DNA of 64,000 nucleotides from Strigamia acuminata (lineage: Eukaryota; Arthropoda; Chilopoda; Geophilomorpha; Linotaeniidae), in the NCBI GenBank assembly GCA_949358305.1, contig OX442314.1, positions 5,087,087 through 5,151,086 of the forward strand, read 5' to 3'. The position numbers and the translations under genes were made by a program. This document shows positions 23,300 through 33,324 of this stretch, piece after piece (position 1 is the first letter of the stretch; every line of letters begins with the position of its first letter). The notes beneath the pieces are model-generated. The model had not been told where the DNA came from and did no database searches. It worked only from the letters and a program-made list of their open reading frames with translations.

Positions 23300-23940
23300 A
23301 TAAATGAATCAGATTGAACTCGTTTTGGTTCCTTCAAGAGAGTTATCACTCAATTTGTTTTATTTTCTCATTTATCTAATCATAGTTATCACATTACGGC
23401 TGGAAATGGAAAATGTTGTAATATTCATTGAATTTTAATCAAATGCTACTCATTTGTACACATGTGCAGTGGACACACCATCCTTGGATTGTATTAATAA
23501 TGATAGTGGTTTGGTCCTTAAGTTGCAATTATCCATTGAAGCTGCATGGATGAAAATGGAAATCAATGGAAAACATCGAATAAAATATCGATAGTTAGTA
23601 TCAGAACACAAAGCATGATGAAAATATCGGTATTCAATAAGAAAAATTTTGCTTCAATGTATTAAGTTGATTTTTCACCTTTAATTTTGTTTTCATTTTT
23701 TTTTCTCGACAACTAACGCGATTTTCTTTCTGAAATTTCATGTATTTTCATTTAACATCATAAAAAACAAAAAAATAATAGATTTAAAAATTCTAAAAAA
23801 AAAACTTTTTACAAAATTACGTTGTTTCCCCACTACTTTTGAATCCAATGTCAATCATTTTTGTCACTCTTTCGACAAATACCGCTTTGCTTAAATTTCT
23901 TCATAAACATGAAATGCTCAGAGAATAAAATCATTTTCAC
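23300..23940. other. No gene recognised
   Basis: AT-rich. A stretch around 23820-23930 shares the words TTTCGACAAATA and CATGAAATG/CATAGAAATG with 26370-26460, suggesting an old dispersed repeat. Confidence 0.4.
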
Positions 23941-23945
23941 AAGTT

Positions 23946-24046
23946 TTTGGAAAAAAATTGTAGTGAACTTGAACGTGAACTAGTTAACACGGTGATGAAC
24001 GTGAACTTGAACTAGTTAACGATTTGGTGAACGAGATACAACACTG
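23946..24046 (+). mobile_element. hAT-like GAACTAGTTCAC repeat, right-end fragment (copy 2)
   Basis: Ends GGTGAACGAGATACAACACTG, the best preserved right terminus of the family: its complement is CAGTGTTGTATC, exactly the left end of copy 1. The left part is not recognisable. Confidence 0.7.
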
Positions 24047-24049
24047 CTG

Positions 24050-24495
24050 AACATGTGCAAATTGCAGGGGGTCTAAAAATCCCAAATTTTGCGTTACGTA
24101 ATTTATGGACGGTCCCTTTTTGCTCTGTTTCAGTCGAGTGAAATCGAGGAAAACAAAGTCGACCCAATAAAAGCGGGTCGCGCAGCCTGCGCATTGGTGT
24201 GCCGTCTTTCCTCTTAATCCCATTTCTCAGGTTGAGTGGGAAGAGTTAATTTGCCCGGCACCAGATTCCTTTCCACCATCTAAATGTCGTGCACGTGGCG
24301 GTTTCGGTGGAACCTCCTTCGCTTTATTCCTCTTGCGGTTTTGCCACATGGTGTCGCCGTTGCAATCTCTGCAACGGGTGCAATCTTTTGCCTCCACGCA
24401 TGCGTGAAAAGCACTCACTGTGTAAAAGTGCAATTTAATTTGCCAAAAAAGCCTTCAACTTGTCCTCGCCTCGACTTATTCGTCTTATATGTAGC
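24050..24495. other. No gene recognised
   Basis: Contains GCGTTACGTAATTTATGGAC at about 24090, a motif style often seen in dispersed repeats. No credible exon is seen. Confidence 0.35.
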
Positions 24496-24580
24496 CAGTG
24501 CTGGTTTTAGCATCTGTGAGGCCATAGACAGATGTGGGTAAATGTGAGGTTTGAGGATCCGCAGTTCTGTAAAAAATCAT
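24496..24580 (+). mobile_element. hAT-type terminus (CAGTGCTGG)
   Basis: CAGTGCTGGTTTTAGCATCT, then GATGTGGGTAAATGTGAGG, closely matches the reverse complement of 60660-60724. No right partner was found. Confidence 0.55.
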
Positions 24581-24904
24581 TTTTTACTTATGGTCCTTGG
24601 TGTTGGTAAAACGTGATTTTGATTTTTGTTGAATGAAAATACAAATAAATGAAATACAAATAACTGACTTTCTGATGTTTTTTTGGACCAATAATGAAGA
24701 GATCAGTTTCAAAGTGGGTGTTTAATGTTCACTAAAATATACATAAAATGAATTATTAACTACTTTCAAATTAAAATGAACATACAATTTTCAATAAATT
24801 TAATGTTGAATGTATTTAAAGTGGTTGGAACAGAGTGGAAACAAAATTTGAAGCTGAGTCCAAAACTTAAGCCGGACTGTACTGACCTGTTAAGATTGGT
24901 TCTA

Positions 24905-25125
24905 AAAGGAGTCTCTCTGTACTCAAAACCATTGCAATGTGTTCTTGACTCCTATTGGGTGAGCCGTCTCATTGGTGTAGTGGCACAAAAAAGTAGACCA
25001 TGACACAAGAATTGTAATCTAACCTTGGACAAGATCCTTGTCCAAGATCTAACTAGGCAAAACAACCAATAAAAAAATAAATCCTAGTTTACCTGCTAAA
25101 AGAAATTAACAAACTATGTTAACAT
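24905..25125 (-). repeat. Interspersed repeat family A, inverted long copy
   Basis: The complement of 52785-52975, including CATTGGTGTAGTGGCAC and AAACAACCAATAAAAAA, followed by TTTACCTGCTAAAAG. The two are about 200 bp long. Confidence 0.7.
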
Positions 25126-25127
25126 TA

Positions 25128-25490
25128 AATGTAGCAAAATCTCATAAAATGTAGCAAAATCTCACAAAATCTCATAAAATGTAGCAAAATCTCACAAAAT
25201 CTCATAAAATGTAGCAAAATCTCACAAAATCTCATAAAATGTAGCAAAATCTCACAAAATCTCATAAAATGTAGTAAAATCTCACAAAATCTCATAAAAT
25301 GTAGCAAAATCTCACAAAATCTCATAAAATGTAGCAAAATCTCATAAAATGTAGCAAAATCTCACAAAATCTCATAAAATGTAGCAAAATCTCACAAAAT
25401 CTCATAAAATGTAGCAAAATCTCATAAAATGTAGCAAAATCTCACAAAATCTCAAAAAATGTAGCAAAATCTCACAAAATATAGCAAATT
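25128..25490 (+). repeat. 20/30-bp composite minisatellite
   Basis: Units GTAGCAAAATCTCATAAAAT (20 bp) and a 30-bp form with an inserted CTCACAAAAT alternate about 13 times. The minus-strand ORF mirrors the 10-residue periodicity. Confidence 0.92.
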
Positions 25491-25499
25491 CACGTGCAA

Positions 25500-26450
25500 T
25501 CTCGTACCGGTACATCTGAAAAACCCACAAAAGTATTGCTGAAGAAATTTGCAATGAGCTTGCTTGGTTTATTTCCATAGTTACTCACAATATTAATAAT
25601 AAGCAAAACAATTACATTACTGTATTCACACTGCTTCTACATTTTCCAACTAATATAATTTTATGAAGTAAGCTTTACATAACAGTACCGGTACATGCAA
25701 AAACTCAGCTCGCCTAAAACCGTTCCTAACTCCACGAAACGGCCGGAGCTGTCGCTGGCTGCAACGGTTGAAAATCACCCGTGACACCTGGCCTGGCACG
25801 ATGATTGATATTCCCTTCGGAGGGCGAAAAGGGGTCGCAACGAGGGGCACGTGCTTTTTTACCCACCGCTAGGGAGATGGCGAGCGCGCACCAATCATTG
25901 GACGTGTTTTTAACTCCCTTTGGCAGTGATGGCAGAGGTGGGGACGCGAACGGCAAGCGGGAGGATGTCAGCTCCAATTGCACCAAATCACGTGTGGGAG
26001 TATTTTTTCTTGTTTGAGTCAACTGGTGGCGGTTGACGGAGTGATTTCAAGCTGCATTGGAAACACCCCATCAATAAAATGAGAGTCAAGTGTAAAGAGC
26101 AGGAGAAGGAAAAAATGGCAGGTGCGTGTTGCACACCACTCCGGGCTCTGTTTTCAATGCATCTTTAAAGGTTTTTTTTTTCTTCTTTCGTGGTAATGAA
26201 ATGAGGCTTTGACTGAGAAAGGCAGAGTGTTTTCGTATAAAAGTAAAGTTGACTTCGGTAACTGAGAAAACGGCAGAAATTCCCTCTGTCTCATTCTAGG
26301 ATCAATTTTGACCTCCAAAAGTGTTTTTATTTTTTTTCTCGTATACATACGGGATTTTCATAAAATTCTTTTGTTTACCGACTACTTTCGGATTCAGTCT
26401 GATTACTTTTGTCATGTTCTTTCGACAAATAACTTCGTTAAGTGACAGCA
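25500..26450. other. No gene recognised
   Basis: A CpG-richer piece at 25700-26020 has overlapping ORFs on both strands (98 and 70 codons) without family resemblance. Confidence 0.4.
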
Positions 26451-26457
26451 TAGAAAT

Positions 26458-26545
26458 GAAAGTCAGTCTATACTCAAAACCACCCCAACGTTGATCTATT
26501 TCACTGGTGTAGTGGCACAAAAAAGTAGTTCAAAACACCAGAATT
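26458..26545 (-). repeat. Interspersed repeat family A, short copy
   Basis: Contains TCACTGGTGTAGTGGCACAA followed by AAAGTAG, the complement of the family core. Confidence 0.65.
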
Positions 26546-26549
26546 GTAA

Positions 26550-27376
26550 TCGAACTCCAGACATTGTGCTCAATTACCAACATTGTCAAAGGTGATGCTT
26601 TGACACAGAACTACTTTTCCGCGTAGTAGAACACAGTACACAGTTAGACGTAAACCGGCTGAAATAGGTGTCTTCGATATTGGCTTTATAGCTAAATTTG
26701 CATATCGGTAGTGTCATTCGGCACTGTTCGGTTTAAATTGGAGTATGTGATTAGCTTGTAGTGAGTTGTGGCTATCCAGGGGATTAAGGAGCCTGGCAAA
26801 CATGAAGCATTACCTGATTTGCAAAAATGAAGTTACCACGATTAAACTTTAAATGATCTATCTGCAATGGCTAGAATTTTACAAGAAATTGTGTTTCAAT
26901 GGTAGTCGATGACGAAAACAAACGCTGTGAAACCTGCAATTCGATTTATATCTATTAATAAAAGTCCTAGGCCTTTGGACCTAACAGGTCATCCTCAGGC
27001 TGTTAATGTTTGCAATTACAGTTGGTAATGGAATGAAGAGGGCTCTTGCACCCTTAAGCAGTCAGTTACACACTTGTGTGAACTGCAACTATTGAAATAA
27101 TGGAGGCATCAATTCTTTCACACCAACAAGATTATTGGCAATTCACAAATCTATTCCTTCCTTTGTAATAGTTGCTCGGTTTTAAGAGCCAGGAAAGTTA
27201 TCCAGTGGATAACAAAAGACTAAGAGATGCTAAGAACTAGGCTACTGTTAAAGCAAGTGCCAGGAATGTTTTCATTAATCACGAAGAAAAGTAGAAGGTT
27301 CGAAGTCAGTAAGGACTTGTTTGCAATAAAGAACTGTGGGTATTTGGATTCATCGTTCTTTTTTAAAACGACATAT
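26550..27376. other. No gene recognised
   Basis: The piece 26960-27000 (CTTTGGACCTAACAGGTCAT then CCTCAGGC) has the look of a retroelement tail but is too short to classify. Confidence 0.35.
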
Positions 27377-27378
27377 TA

Positions 27379-28539
27379 GGTGCATTCAATATCGATAAGG
27401 AGAAGTGACTTCTTTCACTTATTTGACTTCTCACAACCGGATATGACGACTTTTGTGTCATATTTCTGATAAGTCGTTTTGAAAGAAGTCAAATAAGTGA
27501 ATAAGTCACTTAAATAATGGTGCGCATGCGCATATCGCCTGGTTTCGCCTCGTTTTGGAAATTTTTGGCCGCCATCTTTTCCGATCTAATTTGCTCATCG
27601 CAATGTTGCCTAAAACAAAAGAAATATGTGCTCTAAAATTCTAAAAACCACATAAACTTCTAATTAACACAAGAAAAAGAGATGCGTGTGGTTTTTAGAA
27701 TTTTAGAGCACATATTTTTTTTGACGAATGTGAGATTGACATTTGCATCTTGGTTGGGCAGCCATTTGCAATACTTGTTCTGAGCATGCTCAGAACTCGT
27801 CACAACTGGATAGAAGTCAAACACTTAAGTAAAATAATAAACGCGTTCAAACATAAGAACTATTAGTTCACGTTCGCGAACTAAGTTTGTCAGTTCGCGA
27901 ATGAAGACCGCGAACTAGTTCACTTTTATAAGTGAACGAAAAAAACGAACAAAGTTTGTTTTTTGAAGCGAACGTGAACGAAGTTTGCGTTCACTTTGTT
28001 AAGTTCTTAAAATATAAATAAATGATAAATCAGTGATTGTGTTGCAGGGAAGTTCCTAGGGGCTGTTGGTACGTATTACATATTATATTAGTCACTCAAT
28101 CTGCCAATTTCAATTCAATTGAATTTTTTTGATAATTTTTTAATTTCAAATTCAAATTCGAAATTCACAAAATGACATTTCTAGTGGACGTATCATCAAC
28201 ATTTTGAAAATGTTGATGATTTTGATAGGTCCACTAGACGTTTTATGTGACAGCCAATCAGGGCTGAGTGTTTTTGACAATGTGATTTATTCATTTATTG
28301 ACTTTATTGTTGTGTCAATTGAAAAAAATTTTGAAAAGTGAACTGAACTATTGGTTCAAGTTCGCGAACTAGAACTTAGTTCACTTTGAAAAAATTTGTA
28401 GTGAACGCGAACTAGAACTAGTTCACACGGTGATGAACACGAACTTGAACTAGTTCGCGATTTGGTGAACGAGATACAATACTGCTTATTTAATCAACTT
28501 AAGGAGAAGTCACTTCTCCTTATCGATATTGAATGCACC
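27379..28539. mobile_element. Tc1/mariner-like MITE with long inverted termini and a nested insertion
   Basis: Both ends begin GGTGCATTCAATATCGATAA and the match continues for about 36 bp inward, perfectly inverted (27379-27414 and 28504-28539). TA flanks both sides (27377-27378 and 28540-28541), the usual Tc1/mariner target duplication. A strong internal hairpin lies at 27622-27717. Much of the right half is a second, hAT-like element. No transposase is encoded. A lone terminus of the family lies at 60928. Confidence 0.88.
27853..28484 (+). mobile_element. hAT-like GAACTAGTTCAC repeat, copy 3, nested in a MITE
   Basis: Shares GAACTAGTTCACTTTTA and AGTGAACTGAACTATTGGTT with copy 1 and ends GGTGAACGAGATACAATACTG. 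It contains its own palindrome at 28182-28239 (CTAGTGGACGTATC...CCACTAG). The left boundary is approximate because the CAGTG terminus is not visible. Confidence 0.65.
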
Positions 28540-28559
28540 TATTGTTACAGGTACAAACC

Positions 28560-28730
28560 GTTCTGCTTATCGGCCAATCCGTATCGCTCATATTCGATTA
28601 ATTTGTCCATAAGAAATTTGAAAATTTTCTTGTTGAATGCGGGGTTAAAGCCCAAAGGACAAATGTTTACATGCCTGAGATGAATGGAGTCGCTGAGCGC
28701 CTTAATCGCACCTTACTTGAGGGCTACTAA
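28560..28730 (+). pseudogene. Ty1/copia integrase remnant
   Basis: Codons from 28674 read PEMNGVAERLNRTLLEGY and then stop. This is the integrase region around the catalytic glutamate, where Ty1/copia elements typically show a P-x-x-N-G-V-A-E-R-x-N-R-T-L signature. About 60 bp upstream, in another frame, NLKIFLLNAGLKPKGQMFT looks like the preceding integrase segment, so a frameshift separates the two. Nothing else of the element is recognisable. This is clearly a dead fragment. Confidence 0.75.
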
Positions 28731-29303
28731 TTAATCGAATATCAGCAATACGGAACGGCCCATACGTGTAACAATATATTGTTACGCTTATAATATACTG
28801 TATAATATATTGTTAAGCTAATCTGAACTGGCCAAGTATAGCCCACCATTTTTAGTTTGATTAGTGTGTAAAGCTAGAGTGCGCATAAACCAATGATACG
28901 TTAAACGAGGGATATCTGTATTTTAGTTTGGGGAACTAGCTCAAACATCCATCTTTAACTTAGCTTTTAGTGATTCAAATTTACCTTGACATCTTCCATA
29001 GATGTCTTGGCATAGCCTAATAACAACTCCCACATTTGCCCGTGGGATGACGACTGCACCAAGTTTAACAAACAAACGCTGAATCAATATTGTGGTTGTT
29101 GGTAGCGAGCAATTGTTATCTTTTATCATCTTCTCTTTTCAAATCATTTCCTTTTTAATCTTTTATCTCTCTGTAGGGCACTACCTTTTTCTCAACAAGG
29201 GTTTTCAATAACTGATTGGTGTGTCCAGTTGTGGCATCCATATAGGCCACTCTTTGAGCTTATGTGCACAGACAAACCCCACAAGATCAATAGTTTTATT
29301 TAC
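28731..29303. other. No gene recognised
   Basis: A TA-rich near-palindrome (GTAACAATATATTGTTAC) lies at about 28769. Sequence up to the LTR is unremarkable. Confidence 0.4.
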
Positions 29304-30287
29304 TGCTGCGATCCGGGTTTTTATCCACTTAATTTCTAATAAATTAAGCAGAAACCGCAGGTGAATGCTTAACAAGACTTATATCGCGGCCGAAACTTGT
29401 CTAGGGTTAAGTTTACGAAAATAGGAATAAAAAGACAGTTTATTATGGTAATAAAAATCACACAATTATTTATTCGGTTTAAATTACAATATATATATTA
29501 ATAATGATTATGAATATCACGATATGCAACAAGTCGCAAGAATAAAATGAGCGGGAAACAATGAAACAAAGGAAGGGCTTGCAACGACTGTTGCAAGCTA
29601 CAAAGCGTCAGAAATGGCGCTTAAACAACGAGATGTTGTTGATCGAAGGCAAATGTCTTCGTTCTCGGCAAACTCACGAACGATGGTCGAAGACGATGGT
29701 TCTCGTGGGTTTCTTCTACGGCTCGTGCGACGGCTCGGCGGCGGTGGTTGACGGCTGTAGGCGTCTGGTCCAGGTACGATGGCGATGGTTGCCGTTCGCG
29801 CGGCAACGATGGCGATGGTTCACTTGGATCAGGAAACTTCTTCTTCTCGATAGCTGGAATTAGCGACGGCTAATTCAAGCTGAATTGCTGGCTTTGTGCT
29901 TTGGATGACACAAAGATAGCAGATGAAACTGAGTTACAACGGTCCTCTATCAATACGTATTGTCGGAGCAAATATCGCAGTGATGTTGAGGTTGTTGTTG
30001 TATTTTTCAGAGTCCCGATTTGAGCCAAGACGCGAGCCCAGCACGCTTCAATATTGCGCAGAAAACCTGCGCACTTAGCTCAAATGGGTGCAACTAGTGG
30101 TTATTACACCATATTGCACCATAACGGCTAATAACCGTTTTCACCCCGGACAACCTGGGGTGATATGTGCCTAGAGAGGATTTCTCCCCTCGGTCACATG
30201 ATCTGACTTGGCGTGTGCCACAGTCAAATTAATTAGAAGATAATTAATTTAATCTTCTAAGTTGGTGAATATTTTGAGATCACCACA
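29304..30287 (-). repeat. 3' LTR of the Ty3/gypsy element
   Basis: 984 bp, TG...CA, the same length and apparently the same sequence as 40710-41693. A TATA-rich stretch at about 29485-29500 could be the promoter TATA box on the minus strand, which would place transcription start roughly 800 bp into the LTR. Confidence 0.95.
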
Positions 30288-30300
30288 CATCCCCCCATTT
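30288..30300 (-). promoter_or_regulatory. Polypurine tract
   Basis: Directly next to the 3' LTR the minus strand reads AAATGGGGGGATG, a purine-rich primer for plus-strand synthesis. Confidence 0.75.
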
Positions 30301-30339
30301 AAGACGAATCTTACATGGAGAGAAAATGAACGAACCAAT

Positions 30340-32622
30340 TTATGATTCGTCCATGTTCTGAGTTCGCTCAGGCGTCAACGGGCGCATCATATCCGTGGTG
30401 TCGTCCCTCGGGTTGGACCGCTCGTTAACCGTACACAGGTCGCGACCTGCGTTTGGTCCGGAGACCATTCCAGGGTTGACATGAAGCCAAACCTGGATGA
30501 TTCTCGCCGAGTTCGCTCGGTTGAAAAATCCTAGCGCCGCAAACTCTATGGGATCCTCTGGCGCCAATCGTGCTCTCAGGAGTCGATCGTGGAGCACTGA
30601 TGGTGGGCTTAACACCCGGATGTGGTCCTCGAGCCACATAAACACCTGCCTCGACAACTTGTGGTTGTTGCTAAGCAGTGTTCGCGTATCCGGCGTCAAA
30701 TAGAAGTGCGGATACAGGCGCATCAGGGTCTTGAAAGCCGACTCTTTTTTCAGCGGCTTGACCTTCGTCTCCGGCTTGGCTGGCGGCGGCGGCGGCGGAC
30801 GTGAGTCTTCCGTCGTGGCATCGTCAAAATGGCACTGCGGGCCCAAGAAAACCAACGCGGGTGCGGAGGTTGACGAGGGTGTGACGCCTCGTCCCGGTGC
30901 TCGACCCACACCGGGGAGCTGACGGGTTTCGACTACCCGTTGAACTCCGGCTGGAGTTTGAGAACTTCCGGCGTTCTCTGGCCAAAATGAACATCCAGCG
31001 CCCTCTTGGGCCGACTGGAAAACAGCCAGTGACGCAGCTGCTGTGGCGCTTGTAACTGGAAGCGGTGGTCTTCCGGCTATTCGCGCCGTGGCCTTCGCAA
31101 AGGACCACTCGGTTCGCAACCGAACGGCGGCCTCTTCTTCGGTCTCACCGTTTGCTACGACTTGCTTTATTAGCTCGGCTAAGATCGTAGGCGGGTCGAG
31201 CCTGAGGTGGTACCACAGCTCGACTTTCTTCTCCGACAGGCCCATCGGCGCGGTCCAAAGGTACGTAATGGCCGCTAACGCCTGTCCTGGCGAAGGAAGA
31301 ACACCAGGGTACAACACCCTAGTCATCCCCGGAATTAGCTGACGCTGAAAATCCATCAGGCGGGGATCATCAATGGTATTGATGTCGGAGACTTCTAGCC
31401 TTTCAGCTAGTCTCTGCCAGTCCTTCTGTGACTCGGCGATCTGGGCGCTTTGGTATGCGTCCAGCTTCTGGAGCACTTCCTGCTGCGCTCTAATGGGTTG
31501 CTGCTCGTAGCAGGTCCATTGTGGGCCGAACGACTCACTGAAAAATGGCCGGAGTTGCAGGTTGCTAACTCCAGCCGGCAAGCGGGAAACATAACCTTGT
31601 TCGGGCAAGCGGCTAGCGTGTCCAGGTACAGGCACACTACAGTCGGGAGAAATATCACCGACGACACGTCTCATGGCGTATGGAGTAGCCGGGTTGTCCA
31701 CTTTGAACGTGGAGGCGGTTCGGCTACTTCGGGCGGACTTAATTGTGGAGTCCGATTCGAAACTCAGCGAAGACGACGAGCCAAACGACTCTGGTGTCCG
31801 TCCTCGTCGCGACTGCGGGCGTGATGGCTGCGCGTCAGTCGAATATGGGCGTGATCGCCTCTGACGTTCCTCTCGATCGCGGCTTGATTCGCGGAACATC
31901 GGTCGGACTGGAACCGGCGGAGGGAGTTGCCCCACCCTCAAATCCTCGTCTTGCGGCGGAGGATTGATGGCCGCTGGGGCCGGAATTTCATCTTCTTGAT
32001 AAAAAGGGAGAGCGCAACGCGCTTGCTCCTCTGCCTCGTGTTCTCGAGCCAGTTGTCGATTTTCGTCGACGCGAAGCTGCACCGCGGCAGCTCGGAGTGC
32101 TTTGGACGGGAAAAATCCCGGAAAATCGTTAAAACACCCGGCGAGCGCCAACTGGTGGAGCTCGGTTTGTGTGACGGGAAGTTGTGGGTTCCCGTCACGA
32201 ACGGATTTGCGATACCGTTTAACGACTTCGCGTTGTGTCGTCTTGAGGTTCTTCCTCAAATGGGTTAGAGCACCGTAATTAATTCCGGTACTCTTTAGCG
32301 CTCTTCTGCGCTCGTGACGCTCTCGTGGCGTCACTGGCCACTGGTTGTGCAGCAACTCTGCTGCAAGCGGTCCTGGGGGGCTCTCGTCGAGCGTCCACTC
32401 GATTTCGTCGACACCGTCCACGTGAAGGCGCTCGATGAATCTTCCTTTTGCACCAAATCCTTGCAGCGCTGATCTGCTGAAGTCGTGGCGCAACTTCCAC
32501 CAGGTATTGTTTGCCGTCTTCAGTCTTCTGATTTTTTCGGGCAATGCCGCTCGAAAAATCAGCGGGTGCTGAGTCGGCACGTGATCGGGAAGCGCGAATG
32601 GCGTTTCTCGATCCCTCTCGAT
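30340..32622 (-). CDS. Third gene of the Ty3/gypsy element, main exon, family unknown
   Basis: A 746-codon frame starting at a GTG (32580) lies downstream of pol, in the env position. It stays open upstream to a plausible acceptor at 32623 (CGAATATAG), adding 14 codons. The protein is R-, P- and S-rich: residues about 220-290 of this exon look disordered (repeated R/S/P), followed by a helical, W/L-rich middle, a short proline run (PPPPPP) and a compact C-terminal part around LYPHFYLTPDTRTLL. I see no signal peptide, transmembrane helix, furin-type site or cysteine pattern, so it is not an ordinary envelope. It ends at TAA 30340-30342, only 39 bp before the polypurine tract. The exon looks richer in G+C than gag-pol. 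A captured host gene or a nucleic-acid-binding accessory protein are both possible; I do not recognise a family. Confidence 0.8.
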   Translation of the reverse strand: MERDRETPFALPDHVPTQHPLIFRAALPEKIRRLKTANNTWWKLRHDFSRSALQGFGAKGRFIERLHVDGVDEIEWTLDESPPGPLAAELLHNQWPVTPRERHERRRALKSTGINYGALTHLRKNLKTTQREVVKRYRKSVRDGNPQLPVTQTELHQLALAGCFNDFPGFFPSKALRAAAVQLRVDENRQLAREHEAEEQARCALPFYQEDEIPAPAAINPPPQDEDLRVGQLPPPVPVRPMFRESSRDREERQRRSRPYSTDAQPSRPQSRRGRTPESFGSSSSLSFESDSTIKSARSSRTASTFKVDNPATPYAMRRVVGDISPDCSVPVPGHASRLPEQGYVSRLPAGVSNLQLRPFFSESFGPQWTCYEQQPIRAQQEVLQKLDAYQSAQIAESQKDWQRLAERLEVSDINTIDDPRLMDFQRQLIPGMTRVLYPGVLPSPGQALAAITYLWTAPMGLSEKKVELWYHLRLDPPTILAELIKQVVANGETEEEAAVRLRTEWSFAKATARIAGRPPLPVTSATAAASLAVFQSAQEGAGCSFWPENAGSSQTPAGVQRVVETRQLPGVGRAPGRGVTPSSTSAPALVFLGPQCHFDDATTEDSRPPPPPPAKPETKVKPLKKESAFKTLMRLYPHFYLTPDTRTLLSNNHKLSRQVFMWLEDHIRVLSPPSVLHDRLLRARLAPEDPIEFAALGFFNRANSARIIQVWLHVNPGMVSGPNAGRDLCTVNERSNPRDDTTDMMRPLTPERTQNMDES

Positions 32623-32892
32623 CTATATTCGAAGAAAAATAAATAAATTAGTTTATTTAAAAATAAACAAATAATTTCTTATTTGAAATATTTTTTAAGC
32701 TTAGCGCTTGTGGCTGTGAGTCACTAAGGGATGTTGGTTGTCATGGCAACTCCCTTCGCACATGCTTGAAGCACGTGACTTTTATAGCCGCCATTTTTAT
32801 TTTTTAGCGGCTTGTGTTTGAAGTCAGGAAAAGTGAAATTACTCAATTTTTCTGACTTAAACACTTGGTAAAAATTTATTCTAATAATTTAC

Positions 32893-33135
32893 CCGTTGTT
32901 GAAGCGTCAATTGAACGTCTTCATTTGCCCCTTCCATGGGCATTTCTCCGTCCGCCTGGAGTTGGATCGCTTCCTCGTCCATTCTCTTTCGTTTTCCGGT
33001 AATTTCGGAAATTCTTTCGTCTTGAAAGAGAAATAATACATAAATCTTATGTTTTATCAAATTTTTCATACAGAAAAATTACTTACGATCAGGTTGTCGA
33101 ACTATTCGGGTCGTAACGTAGGCGATGCGATGCAT
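32893..33135 (-). CDS. Predicted first two exons of the third gene
   Basis: Exon 1: ATG at 33133-33135 to 33087, then donor GTAAGT (33086-33081). Exon 2: from 33020 after acceptor CTCTTTCAAG to 32893, then donor GTAAAT (32892). The introns would be 66 bp and 270 bp (32892-32623). Exon lengths of 49 and 128 nt sum to 59 whole codons, and the third exon continues in phase, giving a model of about 819 residues. Exon 2 alone contains another good ATG at 32982. Acidic residues dominate exon 2 (MDEEAIQLQADGEMPMEGAN). The concordance of phases and good donor and acceptor sites supports the model, but no transcript evidence is available. Confidence 0.55.
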
Positions 33136-33204
33136 ACACTCTCGAAACTTTTGAAAAAGTGACTAAGTTCGTTGATTGCAAACACGAACTTGGATTAGAG
33201 ACGC

Positions 33205-33272
33205 TTTGTGACGTCACTAATTATAACGTATGATTAACGTTGTCATTCGAGTGAGTACTACGAATGACGTCA
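33205..33272 (-). promoter_or_regulatory. Possible internal promoter for the third gene
   Basis: Between the pol stop and the predicted start of the third gene lie two perfect TGACGTCA palindromes (33209-33216 and 33265-33272), 56 bp apart. A TATAAT-like sequence lies on the minus strand at about 33220-33226. TGACGTCA is the consensus CRE bound by CREB/ATF factors. Whether transcription starts here is not visible from sequence. Confidence 0.4.
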
Positions 33273-33324
33273 CGAGATTGCTTTCTCGGATCTTTTGGGT
33301 AAACCCAAAAGGTGAAAGACAACA

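Noticed and set aside
25128-25490. CRISPR array
   Set aside because: The units are contiguous with no unique spacers, and the DNA is clearly eukaryotic.
29561-29863. 100-codon ORF, also present at 40967-41269
   Set aside because: It lies in the LTRs on the strand opposite to the element's genes; duplicated only because the LTRs are.
30340-32580. Envelope glycoprotein
   Set aside because: The position fits, but there is no signal peptide, transmembrane helix, protease cleavage site or conserved cysteines.
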